From assembly GCF_014137975.1 (NCBI RefSeq), contig NZ_JACGWZ010000001.1:806001-870000 (forward strand): a stretch of 64,000 nucleotides of DNA, written 5' to 3'. Origin of the DNA: Halosaccharopolyspora lacisalsi (GTDB lineage: Bacteria; Actinomycetota; Actinomycetes; Mycobacteriales; Pseudonocardiaceae). Positions 41,819-52,008 of the stretch are shown one piece after another. Position numbers and translations under genes: made by a program. The notes under the pieces were generated by a model. The model was given only the letters and a program-made list of their open reading frames with translations. It made no database searches and was not told where the DNA came from. Positions within the stretch are counted from its first letter, which is position 1, and each line of letters opens with the position of its first letter.

Positions 41819-43162
41819 TCAGCGGCGTTTGCCGCCGAGCGTGGTCAGGGTGGCTCCGGTCTGTGCTGCTCGCCGCACGCGCTCGGCCACCGTGGTCCTC
41901 CGCGCCGGAGTCGTCGTGTCGTCCTCGCGCAGGGCGATTCCGGCCGCGATGGCCGTCGTGATCGGGACGGCGGCGATCAGGCCGATGCTGCCGACGAGGG
42001 TGCGTACGGCTTCCTGCGCCACGGCCTGGGAAGTGACGATGTCGGTGAAACCACGCCCGGACAGGCTGTAGGCCAGCAGCAGCGGCAGCGAGGCGCCCGC
42101 GTAGGCCAGCACGAGGGTGTTGACCGCGGAGGAGACGTGGTCCCGCCCGATGCGCAGTCCCGCCGAGTACAGCCCGTGCCACGACAGGTCCGGGTCGGCC
42201 TTGCGCAGCTCCCACACCGCGCTGGTCTGGGTGACGGTGACGTCGTCGAGCACGCCCAGCGCGCCGATGACGATCCCGGCCAGCAGCAGCCCCCTGGTGT
42301 CGATGCCGGTGCCCAGCGCGCCGATCAGGGTGGAGGTGTTCTCGTCCAGGCCGGTGAGATCGGTCAGCGCGGAGAACAGGATGCTGAGCGCGCCGATCAG
42401 GCTGAGGCTGAGCAGCGTTCCCAGTACGGCGGTGGACGTGCGCGCGGAGAAGCCGTGGGTGAGGTAGAGGACCGTGAACATGATCATCCCCGCGCCCACC
42501 ACGGCGACCGGCAGCGGCGGCTCTCCCGCGAGGATCGCCGGAAGGACGAAGCCGACGAGCACGGTGAAGCTCAACCCCAGCGCGACCAGGGCGGCCAGCC
42601 CCTGCCACCGTCCGAGAACGAGGACGGCGACGGCGAAGACCACGGCGAGAACCACCATGCTCGTGCCACGCTGAAAGTCCACGATCTGGTACGAGCTCGC
42701 CCTGGTCGGGTCGGCACCGGAGTGGGACAGCACCACGGCGTCACCGGCCGCGAACTTCGGTGTTCCCGGGGCGGCTGGGATGACCTGCTCGATGGTCCTG
42801 CCCGCGGCGGGACCGCCGTCCAGCCGTACCCGCAGCCGTAGGCAATCCCCGTCGCCCGCGGACGATCCCGTGGAGCCGCTGGTACAGGAACCCCGGTTCG
42901 AGGAAAGCACCTTCCCCTCGACCGGAGCCTTGCCGCCGTAGCCGAGGGTGGGCTCGCTGCGGAGGTGTTGGCCGAAGGGGTAGAAGACTCCGACGCCGAC
43001 GAGCGCGGCGAGGGCGAACGGTGCGAGTACCAGGGCGAGCAACCGCCGGACGCGGCGAGAAGAGGCCTCGGCCTTCCCGTGGCCGTGCGCGTGACTGTGG
43101 CCGTGCGCGTGACTGTGGCCGTGCGCGTGACTGTGGTCCGTCGGAGGAGCACCGTGTGTCAC
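41819..43162 (-). CDS. YibE/F family membrane protein with histidine-rich N-terminus
   Basis: A 447-residue multipass protein of the YibE/F-like family: an external domain (about 60-165), then about seven helices with GALGVLDDVTVTQTSAVWEL and LAYAGASLPLLLAYSL. The cytoplasmic N-terminus contains three HSHAHG units coded by an 18-bp tandem repeat (43081-43138) and may bind metal. The function of the family is not established. It starts at ATG 43162, only 10 bases from the HTH gene's stop, so the two are co-transcribed. Confidence 0.8.
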   Translation of the reverse strand: MTHGAPPTDHSHAHGHSHAHGHSHAHGHGKAEASSRRVRRLLALVLAPFALAALVGVGVFYPFGQHLRSEPTLGYGGKAPVEGKVLSSNRGSCTSGSTGSSAGDGDCLRLRVRLDGGPAAGRTIEQVIPAAPGTPKFAAGDAVVLSHSGADPTRASSYQIVDFQRGTSMVVLAVVFAVAVLVLGRWQGLAALVALGLSFTVLVGFVLPAILAGEPPLPVAVVGAGMIMFTVLYLTHGFSARTSTAVLGTLLSLSLIGALSILFSALTDLTGLDENTSTLIGALGTGIDTRGLLLAGIVIGALGVLDDVTVTQTSAVWELRKADPDLSWHGLYSAGLRIGRDHVSSAVNTLVLAYAGASLPLLLAYSLSGRGFTDIVTSQAVAQEAVRTLVGSIGLIAAVPITTAIAAGIALREDDTTTPARRTTVAERVRRAAQTGATLTTLGGKRR

Positions 43163-43171
43163 GGGATCATC

Positions 43172-44188
43172 TTAGGACGCGTTTGTTCCGGTGTGGACAG
43201 ACGCCGGTTCCCACCGGACGCAGCAGGACCCGAGCCCGAAATCGAGGGCCACGGCGTGCGCGCGGCCCTGCGGATCCACCACCAGGGACCTGGGTGTGCC
43301 GATCTCGCTGCCGTCCGGGCGGGTCAGGTAACTCTCGCAGCGCAGCGGAGGACTCTCGGGAGCGAACCGGAGGTCGACCAGGTACTCGCGGACCGGAAGG
43401 CGAAACCGTCGGGAGTAGGTGTGGTCCTGTTCGGTGCCGCGCAGCCCCCCGGCGGGGTGCTCGACCTCGTACTCCATCAGCATCGTCTCACCGCGTTCCA
43501 GCGGACGGTCGAACAGCAGCTCCGCGACCACGACTCCGCGCGTGTGGTCGGTGAGGACCTGGCCCAGGCGGCAGGAACGGAGCGCGCTGACGGTCGGCGG
43601 CGCGACATCGGTGCCCGCGCTGTCGAACACGGTCACCCAGCGGTCCACCCCGCCGCGCTCGGCCCGGACGAGTTGGCGGGCGTGGACTCCGCGCTGGTTC
43701 CCCAGGGCGTCGATGGAGACGGTGTCGTGCTGACTGAGCCGGGTGAGGTTGCTGTCGGGGCTGGTGTCGACCCTGGCGAGCAACTGGGCCGCCGCCGTGC
43801 TGTCGGACCAGAGGCTGGTCAGCGGAGGAGCTCCGGTGTCGCCCCGCGAGCGTCCTCGTGGCCGTGGTGGCCCCAGCAGCGCGGAGAGAGCGTCCTCGGG
43901 GATGCTCAGCACGTTCTCCAGGTGCCGCACCGCCAACAGCGAGTCCGGGCGCTCGGGGCGGCGGCGTCCCGACTGCCAGTAGCTCAGCGCGGTGATGCTG
44001 ACCGGGACGCCCCGGCGGTGCAGGCGGTACCGGATGCGTTCCAGGCTGAGTCCGCTGGCTCTGATCGCGGCGCGCAGCGCCACGTCGAACGGGCCGGTAC
44101 GCAGGAGTTTCGTCAGTTCCGGAGGCAGCGCAGGAGTGCGCCGCGAATGCGCTGGCGCGGGCTCGGCCGCGGATTCCTGACCGGGCAT
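43172..44188 (-). CDS. Putative helix-turn-helix regulator
   Basis: A 338-residue protein. Residues about 30-85 look like an XRE-type helix-turn-helix (LRAAIRASGLSLERIRYRLH, then SITALSYWQSGRRRPERPDS), followed by a large beta-rich domain (EYEVEHPAGGLRGTEQDHTY; SRRFRLPVREYLVDLRF) that I cannot assign. ATG 44188 with GAGGAG upstream is taken; the frame stays open to 44365. It precedes the YibE/F gene by 10 bases. Confidence 0.65.
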   Translation of the reverse strand: MPGQESAAEPAPAHSRRTPALPPELTKLLRTGPFDVALRAAIRASGLSLERIRYRLHRRGVPVSITALSYWQSGRRRPERPDSLLAVRHLENVLSIPEDALSALLGPPRPRGRSRGDTGAPPLTSLWSDSTAAAQLLARVDTSPDSNLTRLSQHDTVSIDALGNQRGVHARQLVRAERGGVDRWVTVFDSAGTDVAPPTVSALRSCRLGQVLTDHTRGVVVAELLFDRPLERGETMLMEYEVEHPAGGLRGTEQDHTYSRRFRLPVREYLVDLRFAPESPPLRCESYLTRPDGSEIGTPRSLVVDPQGRAHAVALDFGLGSCCVRWEPASVHTGTNAS

Positions 44189-44751
44189 CGTGGACTCCTC
44201 GTCCTGGCGGAGCGGGAAAACCCACGCTAGCGATCCCCGTCTCCGGGTGCAATGCCTCGCGCGGCGAGGATTTTCCCGGTTTCGAGCGAAACTGAGTCCT
44301 CCCGGTTTCGCGCGGAACCGGATTTTCCAAGTGGCGGATAATCCACAAGGGGAACGATTGTCCACGGATGCGCGGATTCACCGGTGCGGGAAGACAATCG
44401 CGTCCGTAGCGTTTTCACCATGAGTGGTGTCGAGGAAAGTTCCACGAAGGCAACGAGAACGACTCCGGGAGTGACGCCGGGAACGTCCCCGAGGGGGCGC
44501 TGCGAGCGTCACCAGCACGCGGCCCTGCCGCGCCGGTCTTCGCGCGGCCCGGTGGCCGGAGGAGGGCCGAGCGGGGTGTCCGTGAACCTCCGAGCGGGGA
44601 AACCTGCTGGACGGTCCCGCGACGACGTTGGATAACCTGGATACTCCGAGGTTGTCGGCAGCAGGGTCGCCGACTGGACACGCACCGGCGTCGAGAGTTC
44701 GCCGGCAGGTCCTTACCCGTGTTCGCAGCGAAGAGGAGAGCATTACCCGTG
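44189..44751. other. Divergent intergenic region with palindrome pair
   Basis: 563 bases between the HTH gene and aspS. It holds the palindrome pair at 44278-44319, two DnaA-box-like 9-mers (TAATCCACA near 44340 and TTGTCCACG near 44358), and the aspS ribosome-binding site (GAGGAG near 44733). Short open frames on both strands have no protein character that I can support. Confidence 0.5.
44278..44319. repeat. Palindrome pair, 26-bp period
   Basis: GGTTTCGAGCGAAACT (44278-44293), ten bases, then GGTTTCGCGCGGAACC (44304-44319). Same family and same period as the pairs at 50507 and 60604; both halves here carry mismatches. It lies in the divergent region about 90 bases ahead of the HTH gene start. 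Confidence 0.7.
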
Positions 44752-46566
44752 ATGCGCACGCATGAGGCCGGATCGCTCGGCGCCGGCCACGCAGGGCAGT
44801 CCGTCACCCTCGCAGGGTGGGTGGCGCGTCGCCGCGATCACGGCGGAGTGATCTTCATCGATCTGCGTGATGCCTCGGGTGTGGCCCAGGTGGTCTTCCG
44901 CGAGGGCGAGATGGCCGAGCGCGCCCACCGGCTGCGTGCCGAGTTCTGCATCCGCGTCACCGGCGAGATCGTGCGCAGGCCGGAGGGCAACGAGAACCCC
45001 GAGATCGCCACCGGCGCGATCGAGGTGACCGCCACCGAGCTGGAGGTGCTCTCGGAGTCGGCGCCGTTGCCGTTCCCGCTGGACGAGCACCTGGAGGTGG
45101 GCGAGGACATCCGGCTGCGGCACCGCTACCTCGACCTGCGGCGCGCCGACCCGTCCCGGATCATCCGGATGCGCAGCGAGGCCAACCGGCTGGCCCGCCG
45201 GGTGCTGGAAGAACACCGCTTCGTCGAGGTCGAGACGCCGACCATGACCCGTTCCACGCCGGAGGGCGCGCGCGACTTCCTGATCCCGGCCCGGTTGCAG
45301 CCGGGCAGCTGGTACGCGCTGCCGCAGTCGCCCCAGCTGTTCAAGCAGCTGCTCATGGTCGGTGGCCTGGAACGCTATTACCAGATCGCCAGGTGCTACC
45401 GCGACGAGGACTTCCGCGCCGACCGGCAGCCCGAGTTCACCCAGCTCGACGTCGAGATGAGCTTCGTGGACTCCGACGACGTCATCGAGGTCAGCGAAGG
45501 CATCATGGCGAGGCTGTGGAGCGAGCTCGCCGACCACGAGATCCCGCGCCCGATCCCGCGCATCTCCTACGCCGAGGCGATGGCTCGGTACGGCAGCGAC
45601 AAGCCGGATCTGCGTTTCGGGGTGGAACTGACCGAGCTGACCGAGTACTTCAGCGAGACTCCGTTCCGTGTTTTCCAGGCTCCCTACGTAGGTGCCGTGG
45701 TCATGCCCGGCGGTGCCGACCAGCCGCGCCGCCAGCTCGACGCCTGGCAGGAGTGGGCCAAGCAGCGCGGAGCCAAGGGGTTGGCCTACGTGCTGGTCGG
45801 TTCCGACGGCACGCTGTCCGGTCCCGTGGCCAAGAACCTCTCCGAGTCCGAGCGTGAGGAACTGGCGAAGACCGTGGGCGCTTCCCCCGGGGACTGCGTG
45901 TTCTTCGCGGCGGGTCCGCGGTCGTCCTCGCGCGCCCTGCTCGGCGCGGTACGCCTGGAGATCGGTCGGCACTGCGGTCTGATCGACCACGACGCCTGGT
46001 CGTTCGTCTGGGTGGTGGACGCACCGATGTTCGAGGCGGCCGCCGACACCGACGACGTCGCCGTCGGATCGAGCCGTTGGACGGCCGTGCACCACCCGTT
46101 CACCGCTCCGAACGAGGAGTGGGCCGAGTCCTTCGAGCAGGACCCCGCCAACGCACTGGCCAATGCCTACGACCTGGTGTGCAACGGTAACGAGATCGGC
46201 GGCGGCTCGATCCGCATCCACCGCACGGAGATGCAGGAACGGGTCTTCGAGGTGCTCGGCATCTCCGAGGAACAGGCCAAGGACAAGTTCGGGTTCCTGC
46301 TGGAGGCCTTCAAGTACGGCCCGCCGCCACACGGTGGTGTCGCCTTCGGCTGGGACCGGATCTGCATGTTGCTGGCTGATGCGGAATCGTTGCGCGAGGT
46401 CATCGCCTTCCCCAAGAGCGGTGGCGGATTCGACCCGCTGACCGGTGCACCCGCCCCGATCACCCGTGAGCAGCGCAAGGAAGCGGGTGTGGACGCCAAA
46501 CCGGCCACTCCCAAGGAGGACAGCATCTCGGTCGAGCCCCAGGGCATGGTCGAAAAGCAGGGCTGA
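44752..46566 (+). CDS. aspS: Aspartyl-tRNA synthetase
   Basis: A 604-residue class II synthetase of the bacterial type. The N-terminal OB-fold anticodon domain has [20 protein letters not shown]; the catalytic core shows [55 protein letters not shown] and the motif 3 region [10 protein letters not shown]; the GAD insert lies in between. Actinobacterial AspRS is often non-discriminating (also charges tRNA-Asn); that is not decidable here. GTG 44749 is an adjacent alternative start. Confidence 0.95.
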   Translation: MRTHEAGSLGAGHAGQSVTLAGWVARRRDHGGVIFIDLRDASGVAQVVFREGEMAERAHRLRAEFCIRVTGEIVRRPEGNENPEIATGAIEVTATELEVLSESAPLPFPLDEHLEVGEDIRLRHRYLDLRRADPSRIIRMRSEANRLARRVLEEHRFVEVETPTMTRSTPEGARDFLIPARLQPGSWYALPQSPQLFKQLLMVGGLERYYQIARCYRDEDFRADRQPEFTQLDVEMSFVDSDDVIEVSEGIMARLWSELADHEIPRPIPRISYAEAMARYGSDKPDLRFGVELTELTEYFSETPFRVFQAPYVGAVVMPGGADQPRRQLDAWQEWAKQRGAKGLAYVLVGSDGTLSGPVAKNLSESEREELAKTVGASPGDCVFFAAGPRSSSRALLGAVRLEIGRHCGLIDHDAWSFVWVVDAPMFEAAADTDDVAVGSSRWTAVHHPFTAPNEEWAESFEQDPANALANAYDLVCNGNEIGGGSIRIHRTEMQERVFEVLGISEEQAKDKFGFLLEAFKYGPPPHGGVAFGWDRICMLLADAESLREVIAFPKSGGGFDPLTGAPAPITREQRKEAGVDAKPATPKEDSISVEPQGMVEKQG

Positions 46567-46587
46567 ACGAGATCCACCCGGCCACGG

Positions 46588-46632
46588 CGAGGACGTCGTG
46601 TGCAACCCGCGGGGCGGGTTTCGACGTCCTCG
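46588..46632. terminator. Terminator after aspS
   Basis: CGAGGACGTCG (46588-46598) pairs with CGACGTCCTCG (46622-46632), an 11-bp perfect stem, and AACCCG/CGGGTT pair inside it. It begins 22 bases after the aspS stop. Confidence 0.75.
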
Positions 46633-46809
46633 TCGGGCGGAAGTGTGCGTTGATCTTGGAGTTGCCGGCTCGCTCGCGTCAGCGTACCGGTGGAAGGTGG
46701 CGGCGCGACCGTCGAGAACACCGAACGCGTACATACTGTGACCAGCCGTGTGTCACTTGACCGGTCAGGCCCGCGTGAAGCCGGGCGGTGGGAGTATGGT
46801 CTGGAGACG

Positions 46810-48015
46810 ATGAGCGTGGAAATCACCACCGGTCCGCCGGAGGTTCGCGTCCCCGCGAGCACAGCGGTGACCGATACCCGCAGCACCGCCGAAGCCGTAC
46901 TCACCAGCAGGATGGGAGCCACGGTCCGGCTTGCCGATCCCGAGGACCTCGGCGGTAGCGAGCGCTCGGCGGTCATGCGCGTACGGGTCGCCGAAACCCC
47001 CTTCGAATTACCGCGCACCCTCGTGGTCAAGCACTACGGTGCCCGCGAGGAGTCCCAACGCTGTGACCCGTTCGCCCACGAAGCGGCGAGTTGCCAGCTC
47101 GCCACGGCACTGCCGCCGGAAATCCGGGTCGGCCCCGAACTCATCGCCCAGGACAGTGACCAGCGGCTGCTGGTGCTGGAGGACCTCGGACGGGGTTCCA
47201 CCCTGGCCGACGTGCTGTTCGCCGACGACCCCCGTGTGGCCGAGCGCTCACTGCTGGCGTGGGCACGGGCACTGGGGCGCCTGCACACGACGATGGCGGG
47301 CCGTGAGGCCGACTTCGACGCCCTGATGCGCCGGCTCGGAGCCAACTCCTGGACCGATCCGGTGGCCGACGACATCCGGCGTTCGTTGAGCGAGCTGCCC
47401 GAGCTGCTGGAGCAGTCGATGGGCCTGTCCACCCCGGATGCGATGGCCGACCGGCTGGAGGGCGCCGCCCAGCTGCTGGGGCCCACCAAGTACCGCTCGT
47501 TCAGCCCCTCCGACGTCTGCCCCGACAACAGTCTGGTGACCGGCAACGGCGTGCGGTTCCTCGACTTCGAGTGGGGCTGTGTGCGGGACATCGCCCTGGA
47601 CGCGGCTTATCTCCAGTTCCCGTTCCCGTCGTCGTGGTGCTCGTACGCGATGCCGGAGAACCTGGCCGAGAGCATGTTGGCCACGTGGCGCTCCGAGGTC
47701 GTGGAGGTCTGGCCGGACCTGGACGACGACGAGGTGCTGCGGCCCAGGCTGCTCGACGCCCAGATGTTGTGGGTGTGGGTCTCCACCTGGTGGTACCTGC
47801 CGCGCAGTGGCCAGACGGACATGCCCATCGACGCGCACATGCCCTCGCCCAGGCGCAGTACCGCGTTGGCCGATCGCTGGCAGCGGCTGCGTGCCGACGC
47901 GGAGGCCGCGGGCATCGACGAGGTCGGCGAGTACGCCGATCGGATGGTCAACGCGCTGGTGGAGCGGTTCGGCTCCGGAGCGCTCGAGCTGCGCCCCTAC
48001 CCGGCGTTCCGCTGA
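46810..48015 (+). CDS. Phosphotransferase/kinase-fold protein (APH-like)
   Basis: A 401-residue protein of the aminoglycoside phosphotransferase/protein kinase fold. The nucleotide-binding lobe includes TLVVKHYG (conserved Lys) and LLVLEDLGRGSTLADVL; the catalytic loop reads SPSDVCPDNSLV, with Asp and Asn in place, and the metal site is FLDFEWG. The substrate is unknown: such proteins phosphorylate small alcohols, sugars or antibiotics. ATG 46810 is preceded by CTGGAG. It stands alone between two gaps. Confidence 0.75.
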   Translation: MSVEITTGPPEVRVPASTAVTDTRSTAEAVLTSRMGATVRLADPEDLGGSERSAVMRVRVAETPFELPRTLVVKHYGAREESQRCDPFAHEAASCQLATALPPEIRVGPELIAQDSDQRLLVLEDLGRGSTLADVLFADDPRVAERSLLAWARALGRLHTTMAGREADFDALMRRLGANSWTDPVADDIRRSLSELPELLEQSMGLSTPDAMADRLEGAAQLLGPTKYRSFSPSDVCPDNSLVTGNGVRFLDFEWGCVRDIALDAAYLQFPFPSSWCSYAMPENLAESMLATWRSEVVEVWPDLDDDEVLRPRLLDAQMLWVWVSTWWYLPRSGQTDMPIDAHMPSPRRSTALADRWQRLRADAEAAGIDEVGEYADRMVNALVERFGSGALELRPYPAFR

Positions 48016-48366
48016 GCGGGACTCTCGCCTCGTGGTGGGTGGTTGATCCCGCCTGCCGCGAGGTAATGAACTGTTCCGGAACACCCGGACGAGTGAATTT
48101 TTTTCCAGAATGTGGGAAAAGTGACGCGGGGGTCGCCCCGACGGCGTATTCGTATGGCTTTTCGTGCATCTCATCGGGGTAGCGGTACGTGACTCGTGGT
48201 GTTCGCATTAACATTTCTTCATGTTTGCGGCATCGATCACATGGTACTGATTTTCTCGTCTTGTATCGTGGAGGAAACAGCGGGTTCACCATCGAGAAAC
48301 CTGCGATGACAACAGTGGGCAGGGAGCACTGCTGGTGGTAGCCAGCTCGGATTCCCGGAGGTGTTG
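48016..48366. other. Intergenic region, AT-richer than its surroundings
   Basis: About 350 bases without a supported gene. It contains a run of T at 48098-48105 and low-GC stretches (48195-48260). GGAG at 48357-48360 is the ribosome-binding site for the next gene. I see no strong promoter, repeat or RNA structure. Confidence 0.4.
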
Positions 48367-48741
48367 GTGCGCGGTCGAGCCAGGGGGGCCACGAGAGCGG
48401 GGCTGTTCCTGCTCTTCGCGGTCCTGCTGGCCATGCTCGCGCCGCTGAACGCCTCCGGTGAGAGGTCCACGGCCTACCGGGCAGGCGGTGTCTGCGAGCA
48501 CAATGAACACCGCGAATCCGAGAAGTTGCGTGCGCGGGCGCCCAGTGTCGCCGCCACGCGGCGCGGCCATGAGCGAGGTTCGCGCCGCTGGGCGGCGCTG
48601 GTCGAGCGGGTTCAACACCTCCGACGCGTTCGCGCCGGGCGCCGGGCGAAGGCCAGGACGGCTCCGAGAGCGAGCAGGCTCGCCTTCGGGTGGATGAGAT
48701 CCGCGCACTCGAGATCCCACCTTCAGGTGTATCGAACCTGA
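48367..48741 (+). CDS. Possible small secreted protein
   Basis: A 124-residue reading frame with a good signal-peptide-like start (VRGRARGATRAGLFLLF, then AVLLAMLAPLNASG) followed by a very basic, His/Arg-rich segment (CEHNEHRESEKLRARAP) with one Cys. GTG 48367 has GGAG six bases upstream. The last 40 residues look less protein-like, so the gene may be eroded or the 3' part may be chance. It precedes the SulP transporter by 208 bases. I do not recognise a family. Confidence 0.4.
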   Translation: MRGRARGATRAGLFLLFAVLLAMLAPLNASGERSTAYRAGGVCEHNEHRESEKLRARAPSVAATRRGHERGSRRWAALVERVQHLRRVRAGRRAKARTAPRASRLAFGWMRSAHSRSHLQVYRT

Positions 48742-48949
48742 TCCGCACCGCGCTCGGCACCGTCGGCCCCCGAACCCCGCGGTGCCGATGCCGTCGCGTC
48801 GATTCGTTCGACCGTTTCGGAAGGCCGTGATAACGGGTGCGGCTCCGACGTCACCCGAACACGGTTTCATCGACTTTCCTCGCACGACCGTGAAACCCGC
48901 ACTGCGATGACGCCGCGGGTCTCGTCGTGCTGACTCGACGGAGTGAATC

Positions 48950-50470
48950 GTGACAACACAACTCGAATCGCCCCGCCCGGCGGCGGACCGCTCTGGCAGC
49001 GGCCGGCCGCGACCGACCAAGGAGAGTCTCGGCGCCGACGTGGCCGCCTCCTTCGTGGTTTTCCTGGTCGCGTTGCCGTTGTGCGTCGGCGTCGCCGTCG
49101 CCTCGGGCGTTCCGGCCGAACTGGGCATCATCACCGGCGTGGTCGGCGGCCTGGTGGTCGGCTTCCTGCCCGGCAGCACCATGCAGGTCAGTGGACCGGC
49201 GGCCGGGCTGACCGTGCTGGTGTCCTCGACGGTGGCCGAACAGGGATTGGCCATGCTCGGTGTCATCGTGCTCGGCGCCGGCCTGTCGCAGATGCTGCTG
49301 GCGGCGACCAAGCTCGGTACCTGGTTCCGTGCGATCTCGCCCTCGGTGGTCAAGGGGATGCTCGCCGGGATCGGGCTGGTGCTCATCCTGGGCCAGATCT
49401 ATCCCGTCGGTGGGCTCGAGCAGCCCACGAGCACCGGGGACAAGTTCGCAGGCATCCCCGGTCTGCTGACCACGATGGTGAGCACCCCGGCAGGGATCAG
49501 CGGACTGGGCATGACCGTGCTCACCCTGCTGATCATGGTCTTCTGGGGCAAGGCGCCCCAGCGCGTGCGGATCGTGCCCGCCGCGCTCGTGGCCGTGGCC
49601 GGGGCGAGCCTGCTCTCGACCGTCCTCGACCTGCCGCTGAGCACGATCCAGGTCGGCTCGTTGTTCGAGGCGGTCAACGCGCCCTCGCTGGGTTCCTTCA
49701 GCGGACTGACCGACACGGCCGTGCTCGGTGCGATCCTGACCTTCGCCCTGATCGCCTCGTGCGAGAGCCTGTTCAGCGCGGCCGGGATCGATCAGATGCA
49801 CGACGGTCCCAAGACCAACTACAACAAGGAACTGATGGCTCAGGGCGTGGGCAACTCGGTCTGCGGCCTGCTGGGCGCGCTGCCGCTGACGGCGGTGATC
49901 GTGCGTAGTTCGACGAACCTGCGGGCCGGTGCGCGTACCAAGCTCTCGCGAATCCTGCACGGCGTCTGGATGCTGCTCTTCGTGGTCATGTTGCCGGGCG
50001 TCCTGTCCTTCATCCCCAAGGCGGTGCTGGCCGCGCTGCTGCTGCACGCGGCCTGGAAGCTGATCGCACCGGGGCAGGTGGCCGAGCTGGCGCGCACCCA
50101 CCGGTCCGAGGCCTACATCGCGGTGATCACCGCCGTGACGATCGTGGCCACCGATCTGCTGGTGGGCACGTTGACCGGCCTGGGCCTGGCGATCATCAAG
50201 GCCGCCTGGGAGATGTCGCGGATGTCGATCGACTCCGACAACGCCGACGACGAGGTCCGCGTCGAGCTCTCCGGCAACGCCTCGTTCCTGCGGCTGCCCC
50301 GGTTGTTGAACCACCTGGAGAGCCAGCCGCCGACCGGCCACGCCCACGTGGACCTCAGCGGGGTGCGACACCTCGACCTGGCCAGTCGCCAGGCGGTCGA
50401 GAGCTGGGCGGCGCAGCGCCGTCGCCACGGCGGAACCGTGGAGGTGTCCCTGCCCGAACACGCGGGATGA
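48950..50470 (+). CDS. SulP family anion transporter
   Basis: A 506-residue membrane protein. The start LGADVAASFVVFLVALPLCV, GVPAELGIITGVVGGLVVGF, STMQVSGPAAGLTVLV and the C-terminal-half motif ASCESLFSAAGIDQM identify SulP; bicarbonate (BicA-like) or sulfate are the usual substrates. Residues about 430-506 are a degenerate or short STAS domain (VDLSGVRHLDLASRQAVESW). GTG 48950 is the start. A palindrome pair follows the stop. Confidence 0.85.
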   Translation: MTTQLESPRPAADRSGSGRPRPTKESLGADVAASFVVFLVALPLCVGVAVASGVPAELGIITGVVGGLVVGFLPGSTMQVSGPAAGLTVLVSSTVAEQGLAMLGVIVLGAGLSQMLLAATKLGTWFRAISPSVVKGMLAGIGLVLILGQIYPVGGLEQPTSTGDKFAGIPGLLTTMVSTPAGISGLGMTVLTLLIMVFWGKAPQRVRIVPAALVAVAGASLLSTVLDLPLSTIQVGSLFEAVNAPSLGSFSGLTDTAVLGAILTFALIASCESLFSAAGIDQMHDGPKTNYNKELMAQGVGNSVCGLLGALPLTAVIVRSSTNLRAGARTKLSRILHGVWMLLFVVMLPGVLSFIPKAVLAALLLHAAWKLIAPGQVAELARTHRSEAYIAVITAVTIVATDLLVGTLTGLGLAIIKAAWEMSRMSIDSDNADDEVRVELSGNASFLRLPRLLNHLESQPPTGHAHVDLSGVRHLDLASRQAVESWAAQRRRHGGTVEVSLPEHAG

Positions 50471-50506
50471 CCGCACCCCTTCGGCGGTGGTTCCGGTGGT
50501 TCGTGC

Positions 50507-50548
50507 GGTTTCGCGCGAAACCGTCCGAATGCGGTTTCGCGCGAAACC
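50507..50548. repeat. Palindrome pair, 26-bp period (best-conserved copy)
   Basis: Two perfect GGTTTCGCGCGAAACC palindromes at 50507-50522 and 50533-50548, ten bases apart, between SulP and the co-directional rarA gene. Confidence 0.85.
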
Positions 50549-50620
50549 GCACCACCGCGTCCCCGGGGCACCGCACCCGCGAGCGGTGTCCCGTCGGTGG
50601 TGCCGGGTAGCGTCGGGACC

Positions 50621-51982
50621 GTGAGTGACGGCCTGTTCGAAGAAGGTTTGTTCGGCGCCTCCGCCGAGGATCGTGCCGGCGAGCGGATCGCCGAGAACGC
50701 GCCGTTGCCGGTGCGGATGCGGCCTCGCTCGCTGGACGAGATCGTCGGCCAGGACGACCTCCTGGGGCCCGGAGCCCCCCTGCGCCGGCTCGTGGAGGGT
50801 GCGGCTCCCGCCTCGGTGCTGCTGCACGGCCCCCCGGGCACCGGCAAGACGACCCTGGCGGGGCTGGTCTCGCAGGCCACGGGACGGCGCTTCGTGGCAC
50901 TGTCGGCACTGTCGGCGGGAGTCAAGGAAGTCCGCTCGGTGATCGAGCAGGCCCGCCGGCGGCTCGGCCACTCCGGCGAGGACACGGTGCTGTTCATCGA
51001 CGAGGTGCACCGGTTCTCCAAGACCCAGCAGGACGCGCTGCTCGGCGCCGTCGAGGACCGCACCGTGCTGCTGGTGGCCGCCACCACGGAGAACCCGTCC
51101 TTCTCCGTGGTCTCTCCGCTGCTCTCCCGCTCGCTGATCCTCCAGCTGCGCAGCCTCGACGCCGACGACATCCGCGGGCTGGTGCGTCGTGCGGTGACCG
51201 AGGAGCGCGGTCTGGGCGGAGCACTGCGGTTGGACGCCGACGCCGAGGAGCACCTGGTCGCGCTGGCCGGTGGCGACGCGCGCCGTGCGCTGACCGCGCT
51301 GGAGGCCGCCGCGGAGTCGGCGAGCTCGACCGGGGCCGACGTGATCGACCTGCCCACCGTCGAGGCCACGGTCGACAAGGCGGCCGTGCGCTACGACCGC
51401 GACGGTGACCAGCACTACGACGTGATCAGCGCCTTCATCAAGTCCATCCGGGGCTCGGACGTGGACGCCGCACTGCACTACCTCGCCCGCATGATCGAAG
51501 CGGGGGAGGATCCGCGCTTCATCGCCCGGCGACTCGTGGTGCACGCCAGCGAGGACATCGGCATGGCCGACCCGACCGCGATGCAGAGCGCTGTCGCCGC
51601 GAGTCAGGCCGTGCAGTTCATCGGAATGCCCGAGGGACGACTGCCGCTGGCGCAGACCACCGTGCACCTGGCCACGGCCCCGAAGTCCAATTCGGTGATC
51701 ACGGCTGTGGACGCCGCGCTCACCGACGTCCGCGCGGGCAAGGCGGGCATGGTGCCGGCACATCTGCGCGACGGGCACTACTCCGGCGCGGCCAGGATGG
51801 GCAACGGACAGGGCTACCAGTATCCGCACGAGAAGAGCGAAGGCGTGCTCGCCCAGCAGTACCCGCCCGACGAACTGGTCGGTCGCGACTACTACGCGCC
51901 GACCCAGCACGGAGCCGAGCGCACGTTGGCCGACCGCGTGCCGAAGCTGCGAGGCATCGTGCGGGATGATGCACGCCAGTAG
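50621..51982 (+). CDS. rarA: RarA (MgsA) family AAA+ ATPase
   Basis: A 453-residue replication-associated ATPase acting at stalled forks. [20 protein letters not shown] at the start, Walker [11 protein letters not shown], Walker [21 protein letters not shown], sensor 1 region [18 protein letters not shown], and the C-terminal tetramerisation domain ([20 protein letters not shown]) follow. GTG 50621 has GGGA nearby. It ends 26 bases before the next gene. Confidence 0.95.
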   Translation: MSDGLFEEGLFGASAEDRAGERIAENAPLPVRMRPRSLDEIVGQDDLLGPGAPLRRLVEGAAPASVLLHGPPGTGKTTLAGLVSQATGRRFVALSALSAGVKEVRSVIEQARRRLGHSGEDTVLFIDEVHRFSKTQQDALLGAVEDRTVLLVAATTENPSFSVVSPLLSRSLILQLRSLDADDIRGLVRRAVTEERGLGGALRLDADAEEHLVALAGGDARRALTALEAAAESASSTGADVIDLPTVEATVDKAAVRYDRDGDQHYDVISAFIKSIRGSDVDAALHYLARMIEAGEDPRFIARRLVVHASEDIGMADPTAMQSAVAASQAVQFIGMPEGRLPLAQTTVHLATAPKSNSVITAVDAALTDVRAGKAGMVPAHLRDGHYSGAARMGNGQGYQYPHEKSEGVLAQQYPPDELVGRDYYAPTQHGAERTLADRVPKLRGIVRDDARQ

Positions 51983-52008
51983 AGCTTCGGCGTCGAAGGA
52001 GGTTGCTG

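Noticed and set aside
44340-44370. Two DnaA-box-like 9-mers suggesting an origin
   Set aside because: Only two imperfect sites, no dnaA, dnaN or AT-rich unwinding region nearby; the surrounding genes belong to the pdxS-aroE backbone, not the origin region.
44420-44635. Possible small gene upstream of aspS
   Set aside because: ATG without a ribosome-binding site, Arg/Pro/Gly-rich composition without structure, equally open on the opposite strand.
46757-46800. TTGACC and TATGGT as promoter of the phosphotransferase-like gene
   Set aside because: The spacing is 32 bases, far too long for a sigma-70-type promoter.
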